Source: Pseudomonas citri | Lineage (GTDB): Bacteria; Pseudomonadota; Gammaproteobacteria; Pseudomonadales; Pseudomonadaceae | Direction of reading: 5' to 3' | Assembly: GCF_025336485.1 (NCBI RefSeq) | Contig: NZ_JAODAB010000002.1 | Span: 124,001-188,000, forward strand | DNA length: 64,000 nucleotides | Shown: in pieces, positions 55,833 to 64,000 of the stretch | How the letters are laid out: every line of letters begins with the position of its first letter | How positions within the stretch are numbered: the stretch's first letter is position 1 | Translations under genes and position numbers: made by a program | Notes under the pieces: generated by a model | Seen by the model: only the letters and a program-made list of their open reading frames with translations | Told to the model about the DNA's origin: nothing | Databases searched by the model: none

Positions 55833-57197
55833 ATGAACACACAACTCAAACCCACCCTCGGCACCCTGCATTTATGGGGCATTGCCGTCGGCCTGGTGAT
55901 TTCCGGCGAGTATTTCGGCTGGAGCTACGGCTGGGGCGTGGCTGGAACACTGGGGTTCCTGGTCACCTCATTCATGGTCGCGGCCATGTACACCTGCTTT
56001 ATCTTCAGCTTCACCGAATTGACCACCGCCATCCCCCACGCCGGCGGCCCGTTCGCCTATAGCCGCCGGGCCTTTGGCGAGAAAGGCGGGTTAATTGCCG
56101 GACTGGCCACCTTGATCGAATTCGTCTTCGCGCCGCCCGCCATCGCCTTGGCCATCGGCGCCTACCTGAACGTGCAATTCCCGGCACTCGACCCGAAACA
56201 CGCCGCCGTCGGTGCCTACCTCGTATTCATGGGCTTGAACATCCTCGGAGTGAAGTTGGCCGCGACCTTCGAGCTGATTGTCTGCATATTGGCTGTGTTC
56301 GAACTGCTGGTGTTCATGGGCGTCGTCGCCCCGGCGTTCAGCTTCAGCCACTTTGCCTTGAACGGCTGGGCCGGCTCCGATGCCTTCGGCGCTCCGGCCA
56401 TCGCCGGCATGTTCGCCGCGATTCCCTTCGCTATCTGGTTCTTCCTGGCCATCGAAGGCGCAGCCATGGCGGCCGAAGAAGCCAAGGACCCGAAACGCAC
56501 GATTCCCAAGGCCTACATCAGCGGCATCCTGACCCTGGTGTTCCTGGCCATGGGCGTGATGTTCCTGGCCGGCGGCGTCGGCGATTGGCGCACCCTGTCG
56601 AACATCAACGATCCGCTGCCCCAAGCCATGAAAACCGTGGTCGGCGAAAGCTCCGGCTGGCTGCACATGCTGGTGTGGATCGGCCTGTTCGGCCTGGTGG
56701 CCAGTTTCCACGGCATCATCCTCGGCTACTCGCGCCAGTTCTTCGCCCTGGCCCGCGCCGGCTACCTGCCCGCCTCCCTGGCAAAACTGTCCCGCTTCCA
56801 GACCCCGCACCGAGCCATCCTCGCCGGTGGCGTGATCGGCATCACGGCAATCTACAGCGACGGCCTGATCAACCTCGGCGGCATGACGTTGACCGCTGCG
56901 ATGATCACCATGGCCGTGTTCGGCGCCATCGTCATGTACATCATGAGCATGCTCAGCCTGTTCAAACTGCGTAAAACCGAACCCAACCTGGAACGCACCT
57001 TCCGCGCCCCCGGCTATCCGCTCGTACCGGGAATCGCCCTGTTGCTGGCCGTGGTGTGCCTGGTGGCGATGGCCTGGTTCAACGCGCTGATCGGGCTCAT
57101 CTTCCTCGGCTTCATGGTGCTGGGCTTCCTGTATTTCCTGCTCACCGCGCAATTGCGCGCCGACGCCCCGACCGATGCAATGTTGACCGGGCTGTGA
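55833..57197 (+). CDS. eat: APC-family permease, ethanolamine permease (Eat)-like
   Basis: A 454-residue transporter with twelve predicted helices. LHLWGIAVGLVISGEYFGWS and ELTTAIPHAGGPFAYSRRAF at the N-terminus, and FFLAIEGAAMAAEEAKDPKR centrally, match the ethanolamine permease subgroup. ATG at 55833 has GGGGA upstream and is preferred to 55806. In many pseudomonads it precedes eutBC; here a DUF2897 gene and a DUF1989 gene follow, so the substrate should be tested. Confidence 0.85.
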   Translation: MNTQLKPTLGTLHLWGIAVGLVISGEYFGWSYGWGVAGTLGFLVTSFMVAAMYTCFIFSFTELTTAIPHAGGPFAYSRRAFGEKGGLIAGLATLIEFVFAPPAIALAIGAYLNVQFPALDPKHAAVGAYLVFMGLNILGVKLAATFELIVCILAVFELLVFMGVVAPAFSFSHFALNGWAGSDAFGAPAIAGMFAAIPFAIWFFLAIEGAAMAAEEAKDPKRTIPKAYISGILTLVFLAMGVMFLAGGVGDWRTLSNINDPLPQAMKTVVGESSGWLHMLVWIGLFGLVASFHGIILGYSRQFFALARAGYLPASLAKLSRFQTPHRAILAGGVIGITAIYSDGLINLGGMTLTAAMITMAVFGAIVMYIMSMLSLFKLRKTEPNLERTFRAPGYPLVPGIALLLAVVCLVAMAWFNALIGLIFLGFMVLGFLYFLLTAQLRADAPTDAMLTGL

Positions 57198-57306
57198 GGT
57201 GAACCCGGCGCAACGGGCGTAATATGGAACCACTGCGAACGACCTTCGCTCATAAGTGGTAGGTGCGATGGATCAATTCATCCATCGCACCCTCGAGGAG
57301 AGCCCT

Positions 57307-57474
57307 ATGCCCTGGTATGCCTGGTTGATCCTGATCGTTGCCATCGGCTCGATCGTTGGTAGCTTGATGCTGCTGCGCGACACCGCCAACAAGGTCGAGC
57401 TGACGGATGAACAACGCAAGCGTGTGGCCGAGCGCAATGCGGAAATGGATGCGAAGGAAGCCAAGGATCGCTGA
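57307..57474 (+). CDS. DUF2897 small membrane protein
   Basis: A 55-residue protein: one membrane helix (WLILIVAIGSIVGSLMLL, about 6-23) followed by a charged helical tail (KVELTDEQRKRVAERNAE). GAGGAG lies 9 bp before ATG 57307. Matches the DUF2897 type; role unknown. A REP hairpin follows. Confidence 0.78.
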   Translation: MPWYAWLILIVAIGSIVGSLMLLRDTANKVELTDEQRKRVAERNAEMDAKEAKDR

Positions 57475-57486
57475 TTAGCATTCCGC

Positions 57487-57518
57487 TTTTGTGGCGAGGG
57501 AGTTCCCTCGCCACAAAA
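57487..57518. repeat. Compact REP hairpin
   Basis: TTTTGTGGCGAGGGA and TCCCTCGCCACAAAA form a perfect 15-bp stem with a two-base loop, 13 bp beyond the DUF2897 stop and 20 bp beyond the convergent DUF1989 stop. It could act as a terminator for both. Confidence 0.8.
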
Positions 57519-57537
57519 GCCTCGCGCATTGCGCGTG

Positions 57538-58389
57538 TTACTTCTCCCAATCCGCCTTCGCAATATGCAACCCATGCAGCCCCTTGTATGCCGCTCGCTC
57601 CGGCTGGCTCCAGCCCTGCAGCAACGAATCCTCCAACCGATAAATCTCCACCCCCAACGGACGACAAACGCTAAGAGGGTCCTGCGCATCCGGGCCCCAC
57701 ATCGCCAGCGACAAATCACCACCAGGACACGTGGACAAGGCGCACAACAGATCGATCTCGGCAAAGAATTCCAGGTAATCCCCCTTCTGCGCCGGACAGG
57801 CCTTCATGAAGTACATGTCGTCGTGGTTCAGGCCCGTGCACTGGAAAATATTCAACACGTCATGCACGTCAAACTCCGTCAGGCCGTGGGGCAGCACCGC
57901 ACGGGTCAGGTTCGAGTGGCAGTGATGATGGAAGTCCTCCCCAGTCAGCATCTTGTTCACATACGGATCACAACGCGTCCCCAGTAGATCGTGCAAGCGT
58001 CCCCCGTGCTCGTCGATACCATAGCCGACCAGGCTGTCATCGGTGATAGTCACCAACGGCCGCAGAAATGGCAGGTTCGACCACAACCGATCATGGGTGC
58101 TGACATGGGCGCCCTGAAGCTGACGCGTGCGCGCCGCCCACAGGCGTTCGCGCGGATCGTTGGCATTCCACACATTGAAATCCCCAACCTGCGGGCCTAC
58201 AGGGGTGGTGACGCGGAATACATGACCGGCCGGTACATGCCAGGCGCGACCCGTGCGGATCGGTACCTCGAACTGTTCGATCAGGGTGCGCTTGTCTTGC
58301 TGGGTGCGGATGCGGTCATAGAAAGGTTTGTCCACCTGCAGGGCTGAACCTTTGCTGACTTGGTAGGCGGCTGGGTAGTCTTTGTACAT
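57538..58389 (-). CDS. DUF1989 urea carboxylase-associated family protein
   Basis: A 283-residue protein of the urea-amidolyase-associated (DUF1989) type. Features are GRAWHVPAGHVFRVTTPVGPQVGDFNVWN (noted as VPAGHVFRV and VGDFNVWN), DLLGTRCDPYVNKMLTG, FHHHCHSNL, a likely metal-binding cluster, and MKACPAQKGDYLEFFAEID. Relatives include enzymes deaminating guanidine- or carboxyguanidine-related compounds. No urea carboxylase gene is nearby. Divergent region upstream runs to comEA terminator. Confidence 0.82.
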   Translation of the reverse strand: MYKDYPAAYQVSKGSALQVDKPFYDRIRTQQDKRTLIEQFEVPIRTGRAWHVPAGHVFRVTTPVGPQVGDFNVWNANDPRERLWAARTRQLQGAHVSTHDRLWSNLPFLRPLVTITDDSLVGYGIDEHGGRLHDLLGTRCDPYVNKMLTGEDFHHHCHSNLTRAVLPHGLTEFDVHDVLNIFQCTGLNHDDMYFMKACPAQKGDYLEFFAEIDLLCALSTCPGGDLSLAMWGPDAQDPLSVCRPLGVEIYRLEDSLLQGWSQPERAAYKGLHGLHIAKADWEK

Positions 58390-58583
58390 GACGCGGGTCC
58401 TCGATCAGCGATGATTGGTGGGTGCACAACTCGAATATGATGGGGTCAGCAAGCGTTCACAATTCATACCGCGTTGGGATTGCTCAACGATCACATAACC
58501 ACGTTCTGTGCCAAGCGAATATCAGGGAGACGGCTCGTAATCGACCCTCGGTCGTCATCCCGACTTTTTCACCTGCCAGAATT

Positions 58584-58612
58584 GAAAAAGGCCGGTCATG
58601 CGACCGGCCTTC
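58584..58612 (-). terminator. Intrinsic terminator of the comEA-like gene
   Basis: AAGGCCGGTC (58589-58598) and GACCGGCCTT (58602-58611) form a perfect 10-bp stem; on the minus strand it is followed by TTTTT, 10-35 bp after the stop. Confidence 0.88.
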
Positions 58613-58621
58613 CGCCATACC

Positions 58622-58957
58622 TCAGTTCACTTCCAGCTTGTCACGGTTCCTGTCCAGGATTGCCTTGCCAATGCCCTTGACCTCCAGCAACTCCTCTACC
58701 GACGAGAAAGGGCCATTAGTTTCACGATATGCAACAATCGCATCAGCCTTGGCCTTGCCGACTCCCGCCAACTCCCGTTGCAGCGTAGCGGCATCCGCCT
58801 CGTTGAGATCCACTTTGACAGCGTGGGACTTCACCAGCTCTTCCGAGGCCTGCGGCGCAGCCATCGTCCCTGGCGTAGCCACCGGCGCCGCAATGCTAGC
58901 GATAGAAGCGCTGGTCAGAAGGGCAAAGACCAGCGAATAGAAGTAGCTTGTACGCAT
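58622..58957 (-). CDS. ComEA-like helix-hairpin-helix protein
   Basis: A 111-residue exported protein. A signal peptide (MRTSYFYSLVFALLTSASIA) is followed by a low-complexity linker and two HhH motifs (VDLNEADAATLQRELAGVG and VEELLEVKGIGKAILDRN). ComEA proteins bind DNA in the periplasm for uptake; short versions like this occur widely. In Pseudomonas this gene directly follows wbpM and marks the end of the O-antigen locus. Confidence 0.88.
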   Translation of the reverse strand: MRTSYFYSLVFALLTSASIASIAAPVATPGTMAAPQASEELVKSHAVKVDLNEADAATLQRELAGVGKAKADAIVAYRETNGPFSSVEELLEVKGIGKAILDRNRDKLEVN

Positions 58958-59071
58958 AAGTGACGCTCCATGACATCGTTAAGAAAGAAGCAGCTTTTCC
59001 GAAGCTGCTCCTCAAACTTAGGCGATGGTGGATGGCTGTCAAAAATGTGTACGTTACGAGGTGTGTAACAA

Positions 59072-61066
59072 TCAGGGTTCGAGGCGACGTTGCTGGTAGA
59101 TCCAGTCGACGATTTCGCCATCCGGGGAATAGCCACTGACGGTATCGCGAAGCAGCTGGCGAACGCGGGTGTAGTCGTCGCTCTCAATGGCCGCCAACAG
59201 ATCCATCAGCCTGGCCTTGAGAACATCCCAAGGCAGGTAGTCCTCATTGGCGCTCATGATCATCGGGTGCTGGGTTGCTACGACGTTGTCGCCTATCAGC
59301 AATTCTTCGTAAAGCTTCTCGCCGGGACGCAGACCCGTGAATTTGATTGAAATATCACCTTGAGGGTTCCTCTCCGAGCGGACACTCAAACCAGACAGAT
59401 GAATCATTTTCTCCGCCAGTTCGACAATTCTTACTGGCTCACCCATATCCAGAACGAACACATCGCCACCTAACCCCATGGAGCCGGCCTGAATCACCAG
59501 CTGTGCGGCCTCGGGAATGGTCATGAAATAACGCGTGATCTTCGGGTGTGTAACGGTCAACGGCCCGCCGGATTTGATTTGTCTATGGAACAAGGGAATA
59601 ACCGAACCGGACGATCCCAACACGTTACCGAATCGGACCATGGTAAAACGAGTTTTATTGACCCGAGATACATTGGCATTATCGCCGAATAATACGGGCG
59701 CCAGTTCACGACTGAGGGCCTGCAATGTCAGTTCCGCGAGCCGCTTGGTGCTGCCCATCACATTGGTGGGGCGTACGGCTTTATCAGTGGAGATCAAGAC
59801 GAAGTTCGATACACCTGCCTGTAATGCAGCCTGAGCGGTGTTGAGCGTCCCGATCACATTGTTCAGGACACCCTCGGCAATATTGTGCTCGACCATAGGC
59901 ACATGCTTATAAGCCGCAGCGTGATAGACCGTATCGACATTCCAGGTCTTCATCACATCCAACAACTTGGCCTGATCCCGTACCGAACCTAATATGGGCA
60001 GTAAACGAACAGACAAGGACTCCCGCGTAGTCCGTGGTTCAAGTTCGGACAAAATGCTGTAAAGATTGAACTCGCTGTGTTCATACAACAAAAGCGTGGT
60101 GGGCTTGAGCGCCAGGATCTGCCGACAGAGTTCCGAGCCGATTGACCCGCCTGCTCCGGTGACCAGAACCGACTGCCCGGTGATGCAATGCTCGAGCAAA
60201 TCAGGTTGCGCAGGTACCGGATCACGCCCGAGCAAGTCCGCAATATCTACTTCCTGGATGTCATCAACCTTGACCCGGCCACTGGCCAGGTCCATGAAAC
60301 CCGGGACGCTGCGTACATGCAGCGGGAACCTCTCAAGCAAGGTCAGGATCTCTCGGCGACGACCTCTGGACGAGGAAGGTATTGCCAGTAAGATCTCCTG
60401 CGCACCTGTTGTATCGATCATCTTTTGAATCTGCTTGGGCTCGTAGACCTGAAGTCCAGCGATGACGCGATCTGCGATGCTGCTGTCATCGTCAATGAAT
60501 GCGACCGGTCGCATTGCCCGCCCCATTCGCAGGGCAGCCACCAATTGGTTTCCAGCAGCTCCAGCGCCATAAATAGCAACCTTGGGCAAGCCATCGTCAC
60601 GGTTGGCAAACGGGACATGTTGGGCAGCGGCGAACCAGTCTCCCAAGAAATACTGCCGCATCATCAGACGAAGGCCGCCAATCATGATCAAGCTCAACCA
60701 CCAGTAGTTGAAGATGATCGAGCGAGGTACAACCGTTTTATGGTTGCTGTACCAATACACCACCAGGGCCAGCAGCAAGGCAGAGAGGCTGACCGCTTTA
60801 CAGATGGCAATCAACGCGTCGTTACCGAAATAACGCATGACGGCGCGGTACATGCCAAAGCGTATGAAAATCGGAATGGCGACCAGCGGGGCGGATGCGA
60901 AAAGCCAAAGATGCGTTTCGACCGGAGTGGCCAGTGCCTCGATTCCGAGACGAACGACAAACGCGAGCCATAGCGCGACCCAGACCAGAATGACGTCTGT
61001 AGCTACCTGAATCGCCCGCTTGTGGCGCCTTGGCAATCCCAGCAACGCTGTTCTTAATTTACCCAT
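59072..61066 (-). CDS. wbpM: WbpM/PglF/CapD-type UDP-GlcNAc 4,6-dehydratase
   Basis: A 664-residue inner-membrane SDR enzyme. Four membrane helices (about 25-135) precede a first Rossmann fold (VAIYGAGAAGNQLVAALRMG) and the catalytic second one (LVTGAGGSIGSELCRQIL, about 305-322). STDKAVRPTNVMGSTKRLAE has Met-x3-Lys instead of Tyr-x3-Lys, the altered triad of this large subfamily. ATG at 61066 with AAGGATTT is used, not 61090. It makes UDP-4-keto-6-deoxy-GlcNAc for the aminotransferase encoded upstream. Confidence 0.93.
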   Translation of the reverse strand: MGKLRTALLGLPRRHKRAIQVATDVILVWVALWLAFVVRLGIEALATPVETHLWLFASAPLVAIPIFIRFGMYRAVMRYFGNDALIAICKAVSLSALLLALVVYWYSNHKTVVPRSIIFNYWWLSLIMIGGLRLMMRQYFLGDWFAAAQHVPFANRDDGLPKVAIYGAGAAGNQLVAALRMGRAMRPVAFIDDDSSIADRVIAGLQVYEPKQIQKMIDTTGAQEILLAIPSSSRGRRREILTLLERFPLHVRSVPGFMDLASGRVKVDDIQEVDIADLLGRDPVPAQPDLLEHCITGQSVLVTGAGGSIGSELCRQILALKPTTLLLYEHSEFNLYSILSELEPRTTRESLSVRLLPILGSVRDQAKLLDVMKTWNVDTVYHAAAYKHVPMVEHNIAEGVLNNVIGTLNTAQAALQAGVSNFVLISTDKAVRPTNVMGSTKRLAELTLQALSRELAPVLFGDNANVSRVNKTRFTMVRFGNVLGSSGSVIPLFHRQIKSGGPLTVTHPKITRYFMTIPEAAQLVIQAGSMGLGGDVFVLDMGEPVRIVELAEKMIHLSGLSVRSERNPQGDISIKFTGLRPGEKLYEELLIGDNVVATQHPMIMSANEDYLPWDVLKARLMDLLAAIESDDYTRVRQLLRDTVSGYSPDGEIVDWIYQQRRLEP

Positions 61067-61127
61067 AAATCCTTCGTGCACCTCGGCCAACTCCTAACCC
61101 AATCCGATCCTGATAGGCGCGGCCCCG

Positions 61128-61371
61128 TCATCGACCTTTGGACAACCGATAAACAAAAACGCGAATTTTTACCTTTAAATCAGGCCTTCCCAAGCTCGCC
61201 AGCATGAAATCTGACGGCCAGCGGTAGCAAAGGCACATAGACAACGATGAATGCAAGCCAGAGGGCAAGCCATACCAGCCCCTTCCTATTCCACGCATTC
61301 GTCCTGCCTGGGCGGTGTAACCTGACCAAAGGCAGAGAAGTTCGAACTTGGGCGGTATCACATGTTTTCAT
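61128..61371 (-). pseudogene. Decayed fragment resembling the N-terminus of a WbpM-like protein
   Basis: Two short minus-strand frames overlap here. The frame 61371-61180 contains LVWLALWLAFIVVYVPLLPL, close to LVWVALWLAF in WbpM (about residues 30-39), preceded by a basic stretch as in WbpM, and ends after about 63 codons. No RBS was seen. I read it as a remnant of a second wbpM-type gene or a partial duplication. It could instead be a small unrelated membrane protein. Confidence 0.4.
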
Positions 61372-61393
61372 ACGCTAGATACCATCCAGGATT

Positions 61394-62572
61394 TCATTTT
61401 CCAGCGGCGTCGTGCATGACCATTGTCAACACTTCGCAAGTCTTGGCCATTTCGGCGTCCGTCAGCGTTGGATGAACCAAGAACATCAGGCTTGTTTCTC
61501 CAAGTCGCGCAGCCACTGGCAAGCTCTCCTCGGGTCGCCACGGCGTGTTATCGAAAGCCTTCTCCAGGTAGACCTCTGAGCATGAGCCCGAAAAGCAAGG
61601 CACGCCGCGGGCGACGATCTCGTTAAGAATCCGGTCCCGATCCCACCCATCTGCGAGTTGATCCGACTCTACGAAGACATAACACTTATACGCTGCATGC
61701 ACGCTGTCACTGGGAATCTCAGGAACACGCAAGCCTTGCAAAGCCTTGGCGCAATCCCAGATACGGCGAGCGTTAGCCAACCGCGACTGGTGCCACTGAG
61801 GCATCCGTTTCAGCTGAATCCTGCCAATCCCGCCTTGTACCTCCAGCATTCTCCAGTTGGTGCCGAAGCTCTCGTGCAGCCAACGAAATCCTGGGGCATG
61901 CTGTCGCTCATACACGGCTTCCCAGCTCTTCCCATGATCCTTGAACGACCACATTTTGGCCCAAAGTTCACGATCATTCGTCGTAACCATGCCACCTTCA
62001 CCGGCAGTAGTCATAATCTTGTCCTGACAGAACGACCAAGCACCGATATGACCTATCGAGCCGATCGCCTTGCCCTTGTATCGGGCACCATGCGCCTGCG
62101 CACAGTCTTCAATTACTCGGATCCCGTGCTCAGTCGCCAGCGCCATGATGGGGTCCATATCACAAGGCCATCCGGCAAGGTGAACGCAAATGATGGCTTT
62201 GGTACGAGGAGACAGGACTGCCTTGATGGTTGACGCATCAATATTCTGCGAATCTGCATTTACATCCGCGAATACAGGGATGGCGCCAGCGTTAACGATG
62301 CTGGAAACAGAGGCTAAAAAGGTTCGGGAAGTTACAATCACTTCATCACCAGCACCAATATCCAGCGCGTGCAATGCCAAGTCGAGAGCTACCGTACCAT
62401 TGGCCAGTGCGACTGCATAATCAGTCTCGGCCCAATCGGCAAACTCTCGCTCAAATTGGCGGCACTCCTGCCCGGTCCAATAGTTTACTTTGTTGGACAG
62501 AATGATGTCGCGAGCGCAGTTTGCCTCCTCTTCAGAGAAAGATGGCCACGGAGAAAAGGGGGTATTCAGCAT
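61394..62572 (-). CDS. DegT/DnrJ/EryC1/StrS sugar aminotransferase, PglE-like
   Basis: A 392-residue PLP aminotransferase of nucleotide-sugar pathways. ALANGTVALDLALHALDIGAG, VIEDCAQAHGARYKGKAIGS and the PLP-lysine motif WSFCQDKIMTTAGEGGMV are typical of the family; NWRMLEVQGGIGRIQLKRM follows. It would aminate the 4-keto group made by WbpM, giving a UDP-4-amino-4,6-dideoxy-GlcNAc. Next genes encode a PglD-type acetyltransferase and PglC-type transferase, supporting a bacillosamine-like route. Confidence 0.9.
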   Translation of the reverse strand: MLNTPFSPWPSFSEEEANCARDIILSNKVNYWTGQECRQFEREFADWAETDYAVALANGTVALDLALHALDIGAGDEVIVTSRTFLASVSSIVNAGAIPVFADVNADSQNIDASTIKAVLSPRTKAIICVHLAGWPCDMDPIMALATEHGIRVIEDCAQAHGARYKGKAIGSIGHIGAWSFCQDKIMTTAGEGGMVTTNDRELWAKMWSFKDHGKSWEAVYERQHAPGFRWLHESFGTNWRMLEVQGGIGRIQLKRMPQWHQSRLANARRIWDCAKALQGLRVPEIPSDSVHAAYKCYVFVESDQLADGWDRDRILNEIVARGVPCFSGSCSEVYLEKAFDNTPWRPEESLPVAARLGETSLMFLVHPTLTDAEMAKTCEVLTMVMHDAAGK

Positions 62573-62648
62573 TGAACTAATCCTGATTCGTCAAACTGGC
62601 AAGAACGCATACGGCTACAAAACACAGTCTACCGTCGCATGGCCAAAA

Positions 62649-63278
62649 TTAGTGGAATTGTTTTAAAACCCGCGCCGGAACGCCAACCACTGTCATACCT
62701 TCTGCCACATCTGTCACGACAGCAGCCCCAGCCCCCACTACCCCGGCAGCACCGATGGTTAGCATTTGCTTTACGCACGCGCCGATGCCTACCCATGTGC
62801 GATCGCCTGCCACGACCCCACCGGCAAGCCTAGCACCAGGGCTGATATGAACGAAATCACCTAGAACGCAGTCGTGATCGACACTACACCCAGTGTTCAA
62901 AATCCCGCCCAGCCCCACCCTGGCACCGGCATTGAGAACAGCTCCGGCAAATATCACGGTACCCGCTCCCACTGTCGCATGGCAGCTGACATAAGCGGCA
63001 GGATGGATCAGCGTTAGTAAAATAGCGCCATGCTGAATGAGTGCGGCCTGCTTGGCCTGGCGAACAGCATTATTACCAATAGCTACAATTACACCGTCAA
63101 ACTCACGGACTCGCTCAAGCAACTGGTTGCAAGTACCAATCACAGCCCAAACGCCATTATTGGTGACGGAAGGCCATGCGTCATCGAAGAAAGTAATATC
63201 TCCCCACCCGCAATATTCAGCGGTATCGGCAACCACTTTCCCATGCCCACTTGCACCAAGGATTGCGAGCTTTTTCAT
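62649..63278 (-). CDS. pglD: PglD/NeuD-family sugar O/N-acetyltransferase
   Basis: A 209-residue left-handed beta-helix acyltransferase. The N-terminal nucleotide-binding part has KKLAILGASGHGKVVADTAE; hexapeptide repeats run from about residue 95 (VGAGTVIFAGAVLNAGARVG) with the catalytic His in NTGCSVDHDC. It would N-acetylate the 4-amino sugar to UDP-diacetamido-trideoxyhexose. Its ATG overlaps the TAA of the pglC-like gene by one base. Confidence 0.88.
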   Translation of the reverse strand: MKKLAILGASGHGKVVADTAEYCGWGDITFFDDAWPSVTNNGVWAVIGTCNQLLERVREFDGVIVAIGNNAVRQAKQAALIQHGAILLTLIHPAAYVSCHATVGAGTVIFAGAVLNAGARVGLGGILNTGCSVDHDCVLGDFVHISPGARLAGGVVAGDRTWVGIGACVKQMLTIGAAGVVGAGAAVVTDVAEGMTVVGVPARVLKQFH

Positions 63279-63868
63279 TACTTGTTGCCCGTGAATTTTG
63301 ACATAGTGGCCTCTCCGCTAGCGCTAATACCATCCTTCTTCACAACCTTCTTCACTGTCAAAGCGATGATCTTCAGATCTAGCCAAAAAGAGCGATTTTC
63401 CACATACCAGACATCCAGTTCGAATTTCTCCGGCCAGCTCAAAGCGTTTCGCCCATTGATCTGCGCCCAACCGGTAACACCTGGCCTTACCGTATGCCGA
63501 AGGTATTGTCGCTCGTTATAGAGCGGAAGATACTCCATCAACAGCGGTCTAGGCCCCACGAGGCTCATGTCGCCTTTAAGTACATTCCACAGCTCCGGCA
63601 ATTCATCCAGGCTGCTGGAACGTAGGAAACTACCGAACGGCGTCATTCGCTGTGCATCGGGCAGCGGAACATTATTGTGATCGTAAGCATCACGCATGGT
63701 GCGGAATTTGATCATCTCAAAAGGCTTACCCTCACGTCCGGGGCGAGCCTGCCGGAATAACACGGGCCCTCCTAGCCTGCGCTTTATCAATAATGCCACG
63801 ATCAATATGACCGGTGACAAAATGATCAAGCCCATAAGGGCTCCGGCGAAGTCAATGACTCTCTTCAT
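63278..63868 (-). CDS. pglC: Undecaprenyl-phosphate phosphosugar transferase, PglC-like
   Basis: A 196-residue monotopic phosphoglycosyltransferase. An N-terminal re-entrant helix (FAGALMGLIILSPVILIVAL) is followed by PVLFRQARPGREGKPFEMIK and FRTMRDA, then the Asp-Glu catalytic pair in SSLDELPELWNVLKG and SLVGPRPLLMEYLPLY. It lacks the N-terminal helices of WbaP/WecP types, matching PglC. It would load the modified sugar phosphate on undecaprenyl phosphate to start glycan assembly. Its start overlaps the stop of the next gene by 4 bp. Confidence 0.92.
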   Translation of the reverse strand: MKRVIDFAGALMGLIILSPVILIVALLIKRRLGGPVLFRQARPGREGKPFEMIKFRTMRDAYDHNNVPLPDAQRMTPFGSFLRSSSLDELPELWNVLKGDMSLVGPRPLLMEYLPLYNERQYLRHTVRPGVTGWAQINGRNALSWPEKFELDVWYVENRSFWLDLKIIALTVKKVVKKDGISASGEATMSKFTGNK

Positions 63869-64000
63869 CTGCCGGTCTCACAAGCTTCATTCAAACAACG
63901 CGCCAAGCTTCCTGCAAGCTTGTCGAAACCATGCTCGACTTCTACGTAATGTCTTCCCGCGTTCCCCATGGCCGCTCGCTCGGCACTCGTCAGGCTGGAC
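63865..64000 (-). CDS. Glycosyltransferase C-terminus (partial, cut by window edge)
   Basis: Forty-five codons of an open frame ending in TGA at 63865-63867, overlapping the pglC ATG as ATGA. It reads SSLTSAERAAMGNAGRHYVE followed by VEHGFDKLAGSLARCLNEA. The ERAAMGxAGRxYVExxHxxxxLA pattern is typical of the C-terminal end of GT4-type glycosyltransferases. The position upstream of a phosphosugar transferase fits. The rest lies outside the window. Confidence 0.6.
   Translation of the reverse strand, partial: SSLTSAERAAMGNAGRHYVEVEHGFDKLAGSLARCLNEACETGR

Overview
The window looks like chromosomal DNA of a fluorescens-group Pseudomonas. The reasons are GC-rich coding sequence, OprI, an EF-P with Arg32 beside its rhamnosyltransferase EarP, Pseudomonas-type REP/REPIN repeats in many intergenic gaps, and a gene order I recall from the P. 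aeruginosa PA2824-PA2868 stretch (sagS-ospR-gpx-msrB-aminotransferase-htpX-tpm ... deaD ... oprI-ldt-tesA-ABC-greB ... mltF2-tatD-mcp). The synteny is from memory and was not searched. I found no tRNA, rRNA, CRISPR array, prophage or intact insertion sequence.

Layout. 1-3.4 kb: the 3' part of a HAMP/GAF/HD-GYP protein, convergent with a coupled ATPase and free-methionine-sulfoxide reductase pair. 3.5-10 kb: hybrid kinase SagS, the OspR-Gpx peroxide operon with a perfect 10-bp inverted-repeat operator, MsrB, an alanine-type aminotransferase and HtpX. 10-17.5 kb: Tpm, a LigB-type dioxygenase, cold-shock helicase DeaD with a long leader, a spermidine-synthase-like protein, class II DAHP synthase and a YcaQ-type glycosylase. 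17.5-23 kb: two LysR regulators, a TauE/SafE exporter, and the OhrR-Ohr-esterase peroxide cluster. 23-31 kb: efp-earP, a membrane protein/Gre-like pair, cysB, usp, 5'-nucleotidase, ketopantoate reductase and class I DAHP synthase. 31-45 kb: oprI and an L,D-transpeptidase, tesA divergent from an ABC exporter, greB, doxX, mltF2, tatD, a chemoreceptor and a thioesterase. 45-55.5 kb: a CHAD protein, a lipoprotein, a patatin phospholipase, then the full kdpFABCDE potassium operon including the 29-residue kdpF. 55.5-58.6 kb: an ethanolamine-type permease with a sigma-54-like promoter, DUF2897 and DUF1989 proteins. 58.6-64 kb: comEA followed by the end of an O-antigen/glycan locus, wbpM(pglF)-pglE-pglD-pglC plus a truncated glycosyltransferase. 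This set can make and load a diacetamido-trideoxyhexose of the bacillosamine type.

Themes. Thiol/peroxide defence recurs: two OhrR-type regulators with different operators, Gpx, Ohr, MsrB and fRMsr. Small repeats are the most unusual layer: an 89-bp TA-flanked MITE family (two 89-bp copies, one 154-bp copy, one solo end) and about nine REP/REPIN elements. One MITE supplies part of the stop codons of both neighbouring genes. One REPIN lies inside the kdp operon between kdpB and kdpC. I did not find a clearly new multi-gene system. The strongest leads are the MITE family and its gene-end insertion, the membrane-protein/Gre-like pair, and the decayed wbpM-like fragment beside wbpM.
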